NCBI GenBank assembly: GCA_049603835.1
Contig: JBMYSZ010000009.1
Location: 1 to 64,000 of the forward strand
Length of the DNA: 64,000 bases
Reading direction: 5' to 3'
Source of the DNA: Mangrovicoccus sp049603835
Lineage (GTDB): Bacteria > Pseudomonadota > Alphaproteobacteria > Rhodobacterales > Rhodobacteraceae
In this document: positions 1-8,638 of the stretch, piece by piece
Layout: each line of letters starts with the position of its first letter
Position numbering within the stretch: the stretch's first letter is position 1
Translations under genes and position numbers: made by a program
Notes under the pieces: generated by a model
The model's database searches: none
What the model saw: the letters and a program-made list of their open reading frames with translations, nothing else
What the model was told of the DNA's origin: nothing

Positions 1-399
1 CTTGGACACGCTGACCCCACGGATTTCTTCGATCTCAGCACGGGTGACCGGCTGATGATAGGCGACAATCGCCAGGGTCTCCAAAGCCGCGCGAGATAAT
101 TTGCGGGTTTCGACCACCTCATGGCGCATCAAAAAGGACAGATCCGGCGCGGTACGAATGGCCCAGGCGGGCCCCACTTGCACGATCTGAACCCCGCGGC
201 CTTCATATTGCGTGGCCAAGGCGCGCACCGCTGTGCCGGGATCGCAGCCTTCGGGCATGCGCGCGGCCATATCTTTGACGGTCAGCGGATCGGCAGAGGC
301 AAAGAGCATCGCTTCGACCATGCGCCCCTGTTCATCCAAGGACGGGATCGCGAAAAAACCCGGTTCGCGGGCGGGCTGAGGCTGATCTTCGTCGCTCAT
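1..399 (-). CDS. scpB: ScpB, segregation and condensation protein B (3' end outside window)
   Basis: This is the first 133 codons of ScpB, the winged-helix partner of ScpA in the SMC-ScpAB condensin that organises and segregates the chromosome. The N-terminus is MSDEDQPQ, and the family-typical stretch LETLAIVAYHQPVTRAEIEE is encoded near the window edge. The ATG overlaps the scpA stop as ATGA (scpA TGA at 398-396), so the two are translationally coupled. The gene runs off the left edge, so its C-terminal winged helix cannot be judged. Identification is firm from both the sequence and its position directly after scpA. Confidence 0.93.
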   Translation of the reverse strand, partial: MSDEDQPQPAREPGFFAIPSLDEQGRMVEAMLFASADPLTVKDMAARMPEGCDPGTAVRALATQYEGRGVQIVQVGPAWAIRTAPDLSFLMRHEVVETRKLSRAALETLAIVAYHQPVTRAEIEEIRGVSVSK

Positions 400-1193
400 G
401 CAGCGCCTTTGACGCGCAATTCGATGGGGGCGAATGTTTGCGCTTGGCGGATCTCGATCTGACCTTGCTTGGCCATTTCCAAACTTGCCGCAAAAGTCGC
501 GGCCAAAGACGCCCGGCGGCGTGGCGCATCAATCTGCCATTCGGGTGGCAAATATTCGGCCAAAGGTTCCCATCCGCCATTATAGCCGATCAAATCCCGC
601 ATCCGTTCCAGCGCCTCTTCCATGGTCATCACCGCCTCACGATCCATGACAAAGGGCCGGAAATTATCGCGAGTGCGGATCCGCGCATAGGCCTGAAGCA
701 GATCCAGAAGCGAGCTTTGGAATTCCACTTTGCGGTCCGTGGTCACAGGTTCGGCGGCGCCTCGGGCAAAGACATCGCGCCCCAAACGGTCGCGCGCCAT
801 CAGCCGGGACGAGGCAGTGCGCATAGCCTGCAACCGTTCTAGCTGGAATGCCAAATGCGCGGCCAAATCCTCGGCGCTTGGGCCGTCTTCTTCGGGCGCG
901 GCGGGCAAAAGCAGCTTGGATTTCAGGAAAGCCAGCCAAGCCGCCATAACCAGATAATCAGCGGCTAATTCGATGCGAAGCTCTTGGGCGCGCTCGATAA
1001 AATCGAGATACTGCTCGGAGAGCGCCAGCACGGAGATCTGCCGCAGATCAATCTTTGCCGTGCGCGACATCGCCAAGAGCAGATCAAGCGGGCCTTCGAA
1101 CCCGTCCAATTCAACAATCAACGCCTCTGTGGCAAGGCGTGCCTCAATCGCTTCGGCATCTGGGCTAAACGGGGTTAAGCTATCAGGCGCCAA
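396..1193 (-). CDS. scpA: ScpA, segregation and condensation protein A
   Basis: A 265-residue kleisin subunit of the SMC-ScpAB complex. The N-terminal kleisin signature is clear (FEGPLDLLLAMSRTAKIDL at about residues 33-51), followed by the conserved block ELAADYLVMAAWLAFLKSKL at about 76-95. The middle region is the usual variable linker and the C-terminus forms the SMC-binding winged helix. The start overlaps the end of nagZ by 11 bp and the stop overlaps the scpB start, which implies one transcript running SPOR protein-nagZ-scpA-scpB. Length is normal for alphaproteobacteria. Confidence 0.95.
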   Translation of the reverse strand: MAPDSLTPFSPDAEAIEARLATEALIVELDGFEGPLDLLLAMSRTAKIDLRQISVLALSEQYLDFIERAQELRIELAADYLVMAAWLAFLKSKLLLPAAPEEDGPSAEDLAAHLAFQLERLQAMRTASSRLMARDRLGRDVFARGAAEPVTTDRKVEFQSSLLDLLQAYARIRTRDNFRPFVMDREAVMTMEEALERMRDLIGYNGGWEPLAEYLPPEWQIDAPRRRASLAATFAASLEMAKQGQIEIRQAQTFAPIELRVKGAA

Positions 1194-2199
1194 GGGCGAT
1201 CTCCATGCTCTGGCTTAGCTCGTCCCATTCCGCAGTTAGCGCCTCGATATCTCCGGAAACCACGCGCTTAGACGCAAGGGCCGCATCAGCGCGCAAGGCT
1301 GCTTGACCCGCTAAGTCACCGCTTGCCGCTGCGATTTCCTGCATTTCGGCCATATCGCCATTGCAGTGCAAAATCACATCGCAGCCCGCGCCAAGCGAGC
1401 TTTCGCAGCGCGCGCGCATGCTCCCGCTAAGGGCTTGCATCGACAGGTCATCGGTCATCAACAGCCCGTCAAAGCCGATTTGGTCGCGAATGACTTGGAT
1501 CATTGGCGCAGATTGCGTGGCAGGCGCCTGGTCATCAATTGCCGCGTAAACAATATGCGCGGTCATCGCCATGGGCAGGTCATTGAGCCCGGCAAATGCT
1601 GCGAAATCCAGCGTCTTTAGGGCATCTGCCTCGGCGGTGACCTTTGGCAAATCCAAATGGCTATCGAGGGTTCCGCGCCCATGGCCTGGGATATGCTTCA
1701 ACACGGGCAGAACGCCGCCATCCAGCAATCCTTCTGACGTCGCGCGAGCATTGGCGATCACGCTAGGCAGATCCGTACCATAACAGCGATTGCGCAGGAA
1801 ATGATGGGTGTCCGCCATGGCAATATCGGCCATGGGGGCGCAATTGGCATCGATCCCAAGCGCGCTTAGCTCGGCCGCGATCAAGCGATAGCGCAGGTAA
1901 AAGGCGCGCTCCACCTGCCCCGGTTCCAGCGCTTGCGCCATATCCAGAGGCGCGGGCCAAAGCCGCCAATGGGGCGGACGCAGGCGTTGGACCCGTCCGC
2001 CTTCTTGATCGATGAAAATCGGCGCATCCCGTCCCACCGCAGCGCGCAGCTCGGCGGTCAAAGCTGCGACTTGCTGGGCAGTGTCGATATTGCGGGCAAA
2101 GAGGATAAAGCCCCAGGGCTGCGCCTGCCGAAAGAAAGCCGTTTCCGAGGCGGTCAAAGCCAGCCCGGCACAGCCGAAAATCGTTGCTCCGATCCCCAT
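1183..2199 (-). CDS. nagZ: NagZ, beta-N-acetylhexosaminidase (GH3)
   Basis: A cytoplasmic glycoside hydrolase family 3 enzyme that removes N-acetylglucosamine from muropeptides during peptidoglycan recycling. Visible signatures are IDQEGGRVQRLR, the His loop KHIPGHGRGTLDSHLDLP and the nucleophile segment LLMTDDLSMQALSG. I place the start at ATG 2199 (MGIGATIFGCAG), two bases after the stop of the SPOR gene; an upstream in-frame ATG at 2226 lies inside that gene. This gives 338 residues, the usual family size. The gene belongs to the leftward operon with scpAB. Confidence 0.93.
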   Translation of the reverse strand: MGIGATIFGCAGLALTASETAFFRQAQPWGFILFARNIDTAQQVAALTAELRAAVGRDAPIFIDQEGGRVQRLRPPHWRLWPAPLDMAQALEPGQVERAFYLRYRLIAAELSALGIDANCAPMADIAMADTHHFLRNRCYGTDLPSVIANARATSEGLLDGGVLPVLKHIPGHGRGTLDSHLDLPKVTAEADALKTLDFAAFAGLNDLPMAMTAHIVYAAIDDQAPATQSAPMIQVIRDQIGFDGLLMTDDLSMQALSGSMRARCESSLGAGCDVILHCNGDMAEMQEIAAASGDLAGQAALRADAALASKRVVSGDIEALTAEWDELSQSMEIALGA

Positions 2200-2201
2200 G
2201 A

Positions 2202-3011
2202 TCAGCGAACCAAAACGGGGATACAATCCGCGCGCTCGGCGATCAAAGCGGCGCAGAACCGGCGCGCTTCGGCCAAATCGTCAAAGCCATGCAAGCGCAA
2301 GCGATAGAAGGTCTTGCCCCCCACATCGGCGCGCTGAATGATCCGGCCCTTGCTGGATACGAAATCGCCAAAGCGTTTATCCAGATCTGTCCAAACCGAC
2401 AAAGCCACATCTTCGCTGTCAAATGCCCCCAATTGCACCAACCTCGTTCCCGGCGCGAGGCTGGCGCCATCCACCTCTGTCAGGGCCGCTTGGGGTGCGG
2501 TGACGGGCTTGGTTGCAAGACTGGCTTGAGCAGTTTCGCCTTCGGGGCGCGGCGATGGCCGCCAGGGCTCTGCCGGGGAGGTCAGATCCTCATCCCCGAC
2601 ACCGGCTAGGGCCAAGGCATCGGCAATGGAATTGCGCATCACCGTGTCGCTGGGCGCTTCAAGCACTGGGCGCGGCTGGTCTTCGGCGGTTAGCTCGGCT
2701 GGTTCAGGTGCGAGCGCCACCGCCTCTGCGGGGGCTTCGGGTTCGCCTTCGGCCACGGCATTCACCGCCAGCCCCTGATTGGCCATGGTCGCCCCGCCAG
2801 GATCGGCAGCAGCCACCCGCGCGGGCCCATCCAATGCCTTGATCACCGGAACGCCATAAGCGTCGCGTTGAGCTAAATCATAACTCCAATAGGCCGCGCC
2901 CGCCACCAAGGCGAGCGAGCACAAAGCCCCCGCCCAAGCACTGGTTTGAGATGCCAGCGCTCGCGGCGTCAAATCAAGAGAGTCTGGGCCTGTATATTCC
3001 GGGTTCGCCAT
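2202..3011 (-). CDS. SPOR-domain inner-membrane protein
   Basis: A probable bitopic membrane protein. There is a short cytoplasmic N-terminus, one hydrophobic segment (about residues 26-44, LCSLALVAGAAYWSYD), a long Pro/Ala/Glu-rich periplasmic linker, and a C-terminal SPOR domain (about the last 80 residues, starting near GTRLVQLGAFDSEDVAL) ending in IPVLVR. SPOR domains bind denuded peptidoglycan glycan strands at division sites. The start at 3011 (MANPEY) is preferred because GGGG lies six bases upstream; an ATG at 3023 is the alternative. It lies between argS and nagZ, a conserved arrangement in Rhodobacteraceae. Confidence 0.85.
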   Translation of the reverse strand: MANPEYTGPDSLDLTPRALASQTSAWAGALCSLALVAGAAYWSYDLAQRDAYGVPVIKALDGPARVAAADPGGATMANQGLAVNAVAEGEPEAPAEAVALAPEPAELTAEDQPRPVLEAPSDTVMRNSIADALALAGVGDEDLTSPAEPWRPSPRPEGETAQASLATKPVTAPQAALTEVDGASLAPGTRLVQLGAFDSEDVALSVWTDLDKRFGDFVSSKGRIIQRADVGGKTFYRLRLHGFDDLAEARRFCAALIAERADCIPVLVR

Positions 3012-3091
3012 AAATTGCCCCATATCGGCAAAGGCCCTAGCCTTCGCCGTCTATAAAATGCTGCCTGCTCGGGCCGCATGGGGCGCTTTGA

Positions 3092-4837
3092 TCAGCGCAT
3101 TTCCTCTAGCGGCTCTACACCCAAGATACCAAGACCTGTAGAAATCACAACGCCAACAGCACGTGGTAGGGAAATTTTGCTAGATGTGGTGGAAACGTCG
3201 CCATCCTGCACAAAACGTAGGCTCGGATTATCATTGCCACGGTTCCAAAGCGCATGGAATGCACTGGCCAGATCATAAAGATAGAAGGCAATCCGGTGCG
3301 GTTCGTTGTTTTTCGCGGCGATTTCCACCAGGCGTGGCCATTCGGCAAGCGCTTTGACCACGGCCAATTCGGCGGGATCGGTCAAATTGCTGAGATCCGC
3401 ATTCGCCAGTGCGTCGGGCGATGTGTCGATCCCCATATCGGCGGCTTTGCGCATGACCGAAGATTGCCGCGCATAAGCATATTGCACATAGAAAACCGGG
3501 TTTTCTTTCGACTGCTCTAGGACCTTATCGAAATCGAAATCCAGCGGCGCATCATTTTTGCGGGTCAGCATGACAAAGCGCGTCACCGATGGGCCAACCT
3601 GATCCACCACATCGCGTAGGGTCACAAAGGTCCCTGCCCGTTTCGACATCTTAAACGGCTCGCCATTTTTGAACAGCTTCACCAGCTGGGTCAGCTTGAT
3701 ATCCAGCGGTACAGACCCGCCAGACAAGGCCGACACCGCAGCTTTCATCCGTTTCACATAGCCGCCATGATCCGCGCCAAAAATATCGATCAGCGCGTCA
3801 TAGCCCCGGCTCACCTTATCATAATGATAGGCGATATCGGGGGCGAAATAGGTCCAGCTGCCATCGGATTTCATCACCGGGCGATCCACATCATCGCCAT
3901 GCTCGGTGGATTTGAACAGCGTCTGCTCGCGGGGTTCCCAATCTTCGGGCTTTTTGCCTTTGGGCGGCTCTAGCACGCCTTCATAGATCAAGCCTTTGGA
4001 TTTGAGGTCGTCCAAAGCGGCCTCGATCTTGCCGGTGCCATAAAGCGCCTTTTCCGAGAAGAAGTGATCCATCTCGATATTCAGCGCTTTCAGATCCGAA
4101 CGGATCAGATCCATCATGGCATCTGTGGCAAATTCCCGGATTTCGGCGAGCCAAGCTTCCTCGGGCTGGTCCACATAGCTATCGCCGACTTTCGCCTTTA
4201 GCGCTTGGCCAACCTCGACCAGGTAATCGCCGGGATAAGTCCCATCCTGGAAGGTCACTTCCTGGCCATGGGCCTCTAGATAGCGCAGATAGACCGAGCG
4301 GGCGAGCACATCCACCTGGGCGCCGCCGTCATTGATATAATATTCGCGGGTCACATCATAGCCCACGAAATCCAGAAGCGAGGCCAAAGCATCGCCAAAA
4401 ACCGCGCCGCGTGTATGGCCCACATGCAAAGGCCCGGTCGGATTGGCCGAGACATATTCCACATTGACCCGGTGCCCAGCCCCAAGCTCGGACCGGCCAT
4501 AAACAGCGCCCTCAGTCAGGATTTGCGCAACAGCCCCCTGCCACAGCGCGGGCGACAGGCGTAAATTCAAAAAGCCGGGCCCAGCCACGTCAGCCAGGTC
4601 TACACGCGCATCAGCGGTCAGCTTCGCGGCCAGGGCTTCGGCGATATCGCGTGGCTTCATCTTCGCGGCTTTCGCCAGCACCAGCGCGGCATTCGTGGCC
4701 ATATCTCCATGGGCCGCATCTTTTGGCGGCTCCACGGTGACGGCGCTCATATTCAGGCCCTGCGGTAGAGTGCCTTCGTCGGTCATTTGCGCCAGCGCCT
4801 CAAGCACCAACGTCTTAATATCTGCAAACAGGTTCAT
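3092..4837 (-). CDS. argS: Arginyl-tRNA synthetase
   Basis: A class I aminoacyl-tRNA synthetase charging tRNA-Arg. It shows the HIGH-type signature as PTGPLHVGHTRGAVFGD, the KMSKS-type loop as FKMSKRAGTF, and a C-terminal DALR anticodon-binding region with a Tyr/Arg-rich segment (YVQYAYARQSSVMRKA). The start at 4837 (MNLFADIKTL) has AAGGGG at good spacing; an in-frame ATG at 4909 would add 24 non-conserved residues. Length 581 residues is normal. It is preceded by dgt at a 99-base gap and probably shares a transcript with it. Confidence 0.96.
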   Translation of the reverse strand: MNLFADIKTLVLEALAQMTDEGTLPQGLNMSAVTVEPPKDAAHGDMATNAALVLAKAAKMKPRDIAEALAAKLTADARVDLADVAGPGFLNLRLSPALWQGAVAQILTEGAVYGRSELGAGHRVNVEYVSANPTGPLHVGHTRGAVFGDALASLLDFVGYDVTREYYINDGGAQVDVLARSVYLRYLEAHGQEVTFQDGTYPGDYLVEVGQALKAKVGDSYVDQPEEAWLAEIREFATDAMMDLIRSDLKALNIEMDHFFSEKALYGTGKIEAALDDLKSKGLIYEGVLEPPKGKKPEDWEPREQTLFKSTEHGDDVDRPVMKSDGSWTYFAPDIAYHYDKVSRGYDALIDIFGADHGGYVKRMKAAVSALSGGSVPLDIKLTQLVKLFKNGEPFKMSKRAGTFVTLRDVVDQVGPSVTRFVMLTRKNDAPLDFDFDKVLEQSKENPVFYVQYAYARQSSVMRKAADMGIDTSPDALANADLSNLTDPAELAVVKALAEWPRLVEIAAKNNEPHRIAFYLYDLASAFHALWNRGNDNPSLRFVQDGDVSTTSSKISLPRAVGVVISTGLGILGVEPLEEMR

Positions 4838-4936
4838 CTTGGGTCCCCTTTGGGTCGGAGGGGGGTGTATCATCCGGGCGTGTGGCGTCAATGCGCGGCT
4901 GCTGCGCAAAATCCGGCTTTTGGTGGTTTGGGCGGG

Positions 4937-6088
4937 CTAAAGCGCCGAGAGCTGATCGGGGAAGTTCTTTCGATGCGCTTGCAAGGCATATCGGTCGGTC
5001 ATGCCCGCGATATAGTCGCAAACCATGCGCGCCAATCGCGGCTTATCCTCGGCGATGCTGCCCGGATTCCAGCGCTGCGGTAAGAGATCAGGCTGCTGCA
5101 TATAGAGCGGAAAAAGTTCTTCGATAATCTTTGTGGCTTCGGCGCGTTTCACCATCACATCCGCCGAGCGATACATGCGCGAAAACAGGAATTCGCGGAT
5201 GATTTTCAGATCCGCCCACATGGGCGCCGAAAAGCGGATCACCGGATGCCCCAAATCGCGCACTGCTTCGACGCTTTGCGGATTGGCCTCGGCCAGAATG
5301 CCTTTGCTAGTCTCAATCACATCCCCGACCATAGCGCCGAAGACTTTGCGCAAAGCTTCGTGACGCCGCCGGATAATTTCCAATCCCGGATATTGCCGAT
5401 CCACCGCCGCGAAAGCTGGCCCCACCAAAGGCAGGTCACGCAACTCATTTTCCACAAAGAGCCCTGCGCGCAGCCCATCCAGCAAATCATGATTATTATA
5501 AGCGATATCATCGGACAAAGCCGCAACCTGCGCCTCGGCCCCCGCATGGGTATGCAATTCAAGATCATGCTGGGCGTTATAACTGCGCAGCGCCGCCGGA
5601 AGTTCGCCCGCAATTGGGCCATTATGCTTTGCGATGCCTTCAAGAGTTTCCCAGCTGAGATTCAACCCGTCAAATAGCGCATATTGGGTCTCTAACCGGG
5701 TCACGATGCGAATGGCCTGGGCGTTATGATCAAAGCCGCCAAAAGGCGCCATCATATCCTGCAAGGCATCTTCGCCCGTATGCCCAAAAGGCGTATGGCC
5801 TAAATCATGAGCCAAAGCGACGGCTTCGGTCAGATCGCTTTCCAGATCAAGCGCACGGGCAATCGTCCGCGCCACTTGCGCCACTTCGATGGAATGGGTC
5901 AGCCGCGTGCGGTAGTAATCACCCTCATGTTCCACAAAGACTTGGGTTTTATGTTTGAGACGGCGAAAGGCGATGGAATGGATGATCCGGTCGCGATCGC
6001 GCTGAAAACAAGAGCGATAGCCGCTGCCCGCCTCTTCAAAAAGACGCCCGCGGCTATTTTCGGCAAAGGTCGCGTAAATCGCAGGCAT
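4937..6088 (-). CDS. dgt: Deoxyguanosinetriphosphate triphosphohydrolase-like protein (HD superfamily)
   Basis: A 383-residue HD-domain dNTP triphosphohydrolase of the type 2 Dgt family, releasing tripolyphosphate from dNTPs. The metal-binding His and HD residues are visible in RLTHSIEVAQVAR and ALAHDLGHTPFGHTGE. The start at 6088 (MPAIYATFAENSRGR) is chosen because the extra 17 codons to ATG 6139 are not family-like and run into the divergent promoter. It is transcribed away from the Fe-S carrier gene, sharing an 81-bp divergent region. Confidence 0.93.
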   Translation of the reverse strand: MPAIYATFAENSRGRLFEEAGSGYRSCFQRDRDRIIHSIAFRRLKHKTQVFVEHEGDYYRTRLTHSIEVAQVARTIARALDLESDLTEAVALAHDLGHTPFGHTGEDALQDMMAPFGGFDHNAQAIRIVTRLETQYALFDGLNLSWETLEGIAKHNGPIAGELPAALRSYNAQHDLELHTHAGAEAQVAALSDDIAYNNHDLLDGLRAGLFVENELRDLPLVGPAFAAVDRQYPGLEIIRRRHEALRKVFGAMVGDVIETSKGILAEANPQSVEAVRDLGHPVIRFSAPMWADLKIIREFLFSRMYRSADVMVKRAEATKIIEELFPLYMQQPDLLPQRWNPGSIAEDKPRLARMVCDYIAGMTDRYALQAHRKNFPDQLSAL

Positions 6089-6169
6089 GTCACTTGGTCT
6101 TTCTTGAGTCCTGTTCCCCCATCGCATATATTCTTGCATCTAGCGATCCAAGAGGTGAGGAAGCGACCG

Positions 6170-6502
6170 ATGGACCTAACACTGCCCCCCAAAGTCACCG
6201 AACGGGCTTTTGCCCGCCTAGCAGAGATCAACGAAGCCAATGACAGCCCCAAAGCCTTGCGGGTCGCGGTCGAAGGCGGCGGCTGCTCGGGTTTTCAGTA
6301 TGAAATCACGCTTGATGACCCCAAAGACGAAGACACAATCCTAGAAGGCGGCGGCCAAAAAGTTGTGATCGACGCAGTTTCCATGCCGTTTTTATCCGAA
6401 GCCGTGATCGATTTTAGCCAAGAGCTAATCGGCGCGCGTTTCGTGATCGAAAACCCAAATGCCAGCTCTAGCTGCGGTTGCGGCACCAGCTTTTCTATGT
6501 GA
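6170..6502 (+). CDS. erpA: A-type iron-sulfur cluster carrier (ErpA/IscA family)
   Basis: A 110-residue A-type scaffold that receives Fe-S clusters and passes them to target enzymes. The three cluster-ligand cysteines are present: Cys39 in GGGCSGFQY and Cys102/Cys104 in SSSCGCGTSFSM. The start ATG at 6170 follows GAGGTGAGGAAG, a strong ribosome-binding site; the longer open frame upstream lies in antisense dgt sequence. Divergence from dgt is the usual arrangement in Rhodobacteraceae. ErpA is favoured over IscA by this context and the absence of other isc genes, but the two are hard to separate by sequence. Confidence 0.9.
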   Translation: MDLTLPPKVTERAFARLAEINEANDSPKALRVAVEGGGCSGFQYEITLDDPKDEDTILEGGGQKVVIDAVSMPFLSEAVIDFSQELIGARFVIENPNASSSCGCGTSFSM

Positions 6503-6515
6503 GCCATTTTTAAGT

Positions 6516-6546
6516 CGCGGGCCTTTTACCGCCCGCGCTTATTTTT
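6516..6546 (+). terminator. Intrinsic terminator after erpA
   Basis: A 7-bp GC stem, CGCGGGC (6516-6522) with GCCCGCG (6531-6537), has an 8-base loop and is followed by CTTATTTTT. It lies between the convergent erpA and sulfotransferase genes and overlaps the latter's stop codon. Confidence 0.75.
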
Positions 6547-7627
6547 CGCTGGTTTCTTTGGTTTGAGCCGCTCGAATTTTTGCATCATGCACATAGTTTG
6601 ACGCCCTGCGCGCCAAAGTCCGCGCGCCGAAAAAATCAGGCTTGGGCCATTCTTTTCCATGGCGGCGCACATGGTCCCGCCAAGGTTCCGCGAAATCGAC
6701 CCCCAGATCTAGCAAACGATCCAGATCTTTTTCGAATTGCGGACATAAATGGGAAAAGATCCCCCTTTGCAAAGGAATTTGCAAAGAAGAGGCAATCTTT
6801 TGGTCTTGCAAACGGTCTTTGAGGGAAATGGGCTCTAGATCCAAAAACTTCTGAACCCGCTGAAAAACCGCCTCGCCGTCACGCCGAATATCTTCGAAAT
6901 TCAAAATTAGGCGCTTTTCTGGTGGGAAATGGGTTATCATCGCTTCGACCGCATCAGCATAAAAGCTATAGTCCTGAAGCGCGAATTCCTCGGTGAATTT
7001 CCGATATTTCTGCGCACTCCAATAATGCAGTTTTTCTTCTTCGATATTGATCACTTCCGCATGAAATTTCACATGCGACCAAAGCCTGTCCAAAGGGTTG
7101 CGCAAAATCAAAATAGCCCGGCTATCTTCGGCGAAATTGGCCATATCCTTAAACCCTTCCGGGCGGATCATATAACTTGTGGTGCTAAAATCCGTGGCCC
7201 ATTGATCTGGCCCGATTTCGCTGAAAAGATTTCGATACCAAGCGTCATTAATCGGCGCTTCTAGGAATTTATAATACCAATCCTGATCATTGGGTATATT
7301 GGCTAAGCGCCGCCGCGCATCGCCTTTAGGCCCCCACCACTCCGCCATTTGGGTGTGATCCCAGGGGCTGCCATAAAGCTCGGGATCTGTGCGTTCATTG
7401 CGCTTTTTCTTGTCATAAGGCGCGACAATAGAGCTGCGATCGAGATGCACCTTGAACTGGTTCCAGCGCCCATGATCCGTCAGCCGATCAATCCCGCCAT
7501 ATTGGCGCAAGAAATAATGTAACTCTTTGCGCGGGATCCGACCGATTTGCGGATGCCCATTTAAGGCCCAATGCAGCCAGGTCGTGCCGGCTTTAATCAC
7601 CCCTAAACAAAACAGCAGTCTTTTCAA
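6539..7627 (-). CDS. Sulfotransferase domain protein
   Basis: A predicted PAPS-dependent sulfotransferase transferring sulfate to an unidentified carbohydrate or lipid. The 5'-phosphosulfate loop is CLGVIKAGTTWL near the N-terminus and the 3'-phosphate motif is LILRNPLDRLWSHVKF in the middle. I infer a TTG start at 7627 (reading LKRLLFCLG): an AGAGGG sequence sits at proper spacing and the phosphosulfate loop then begins at the usual position, giving 362 residues. The in-frame ATG at 7834 would add about 69 residues antisense to xthA. No acceptor-synthesis genes are adjacent, so the substrate is unknown. Confidence 0.8.
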   Translation of the reverse strand: MKRLLFCLGVIKAGTTWLHWALNGHPQIGRIPRKELHYFLRQYGGIDRLTDHGRWNQFKVHLDRSSIVAPYDKKKRNERTDPELYGSPWDHTQMAEWWGPKGDARRRLANIPNDQDWYYKFLEAPINDAWYRNLFSEIGPDQWATDFSTTSYMIRPEGFKDMANFAEDSRAILILRNPLDRLWSHVKFHAEVINIEEEKLHYWSAQKYRKFTEEFALQDYSFYADAVEAMITHFPPEKRLILNFEDIRRDGEAVFQRVQKFLDLEPISLKDRLQDQKIASSLQIPLQRGIFSHLCPQFEKDLDRLLDLGVDFAEPWRDHVRRHGKEWPKPDFFGARTLARRASNYVHDAKIRAAQTKETSEK

Positions 7628-7721
7628 AGCCGACCCTCTCGACAAGCCTATGTGGAACACTGTAGCGAAAAGAGCGGTGCCTGAACAAGGCGACACAGAC
7701 ACAAAGCGGCGGGAGGCAGCG

Positions 7722-8519
7722 ATGAAAATCGCGACATTCAATATCAATGGCATCAAAGCACGGCTCCCGGCCCTTTTGGATTGGCTGGACGAGGCAAAGC
7801 CCGATCTGGCAGTGCTGCAAGAGCTTAAAAGCATTGATGAAAATTTCCCCCGTGAGGAAATAGAAGATCGCGGCTATCAGCTGGAAACCCATGGGCAGAA
7901 AAGCTTCAATGGCGTGGCGATTTTGTCGAAATTCCCGCTAGAGGATATTCGCCGCGGCCTTCCCGGCGATGACAGTGATGAGCAAGCCCGCTGGATCGAA
8001 GCCCTGGTTCAGGCGGAGCGGCCATTTCGGATTTGTGGCCTCTATTTGCCCAATGGCAATCCCGCGCCTGGCCCGAAATATGACTATAAGCTCGCCTGGA
8101 TGGCGCGGCTAGAAGCGCGGCTAAAGGATCTTTTGACCGAAGAAATCTCAGCGATTGTGGCGGGCGATTACAATATCATCCCCCAGCCCGAAGATGCCGC
8201 ACGCCCCCAGGCTTGGACTGATGATGCTTTGCATATGCTCAGTTCTCGCGAAGCTTGGCGGCGCCTGTTGAATTTGGGCATGACCGAGGCATTCCGCGCC
8301 TGCCATCCGCATCGTCCCCCGGCTGACGGCCCGGGCCAGTTTAGTTTTTGGGATTACCAAGCAGGAGCTTGGGATCGCAATGACGGTATCCGCATCGATC
8401 ACCTGCTTTTAACGCCGCAAGCCGCCGACCGGCTGGAGGATGCGCAAATCGACAGTGCCATTCGCGGCCGGGAAAAACCCTCAGACCATGTACCGGTCTG
8501 GATCGATTTCGCTGCATAA
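7722..8519 (+). CDS. xthA: Exodeoxyribonuclease III
   Basis: A 265-residue AP endonuclease and 3'-5' exonuclease of the endonuclease/exonuclease/phosphatase fold, acting in base excision repair. It opens with the family N-terminus MKIATFNINGIKARLPALL, carries the metal-binding Glu in LAVLQELKS, the GDYNIIPQPED block and the C-terminal SDHVPVW catalytic Asp-His. The start is fixed by GGGAGG eight bases upstream. It is divergent from the sulfotransferase with only 94 bp between them. Confidence 0.95.
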   Translation: MKIATFNINGIKARLPALLDWLDEAKPDLAVLQELKSIDENFPREEIEDRGYQLETHGQKSFNGVAILSKFPLEDIRRGLPGDDSDEQARWIEALVQAERPFRICGLYLPNGNPAPGPKYDYKLAWMARLEARLKDLLTEEISAIVAGDYNIIPQPEDAARPQAWTDDALHMLSSREAWRRLLNLGMTEAFRACHPHRPPADGPGQFSFWDYQAGAWDRNDGIRIDHLLLTPQAADRLEDAQIDSAIRGREKPSDHVPVWIDFAA

Positions 8520-8562
8520 TCTGAGCCCAGCCTTTTGTGTTGGCCCAGAGCCGTCCCAAAAC

Positions 8563-8588
8563 AAAACCCGCCTGAAAAGGCGGGTTTT
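8563..8588. terminator. Bidirectional intrinsic terminator between xthA and sodB
   Basis: A perfect 10-bp inverted repeat, AAAACCCGCC (8563-8572) and GGCGGGTTTT (8579-8588), has a 6-base loop. The A-rich left side and T-rich right side let it work on both strands between these convergent genes. Confidence 0.85.
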
Positions 8589-8600
8589 ATGATGTCGTGA

Positions 8601-8626
8601 AAGCGGGCAAAAACCCGCTTTCTTTT
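8601..8626 (+). terminator. Second terminator hairpin between xthA and sodB
   Basis: AAGCGGG (8601-8607) pairs with CCCGCTT (8614-8620) and is followed by TCTTTTT. It is a backup terminator 12 bases after the first hairpin. Confidence 0.65.
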
Positions 8627-8638
8627 TAGGAAATAGCC

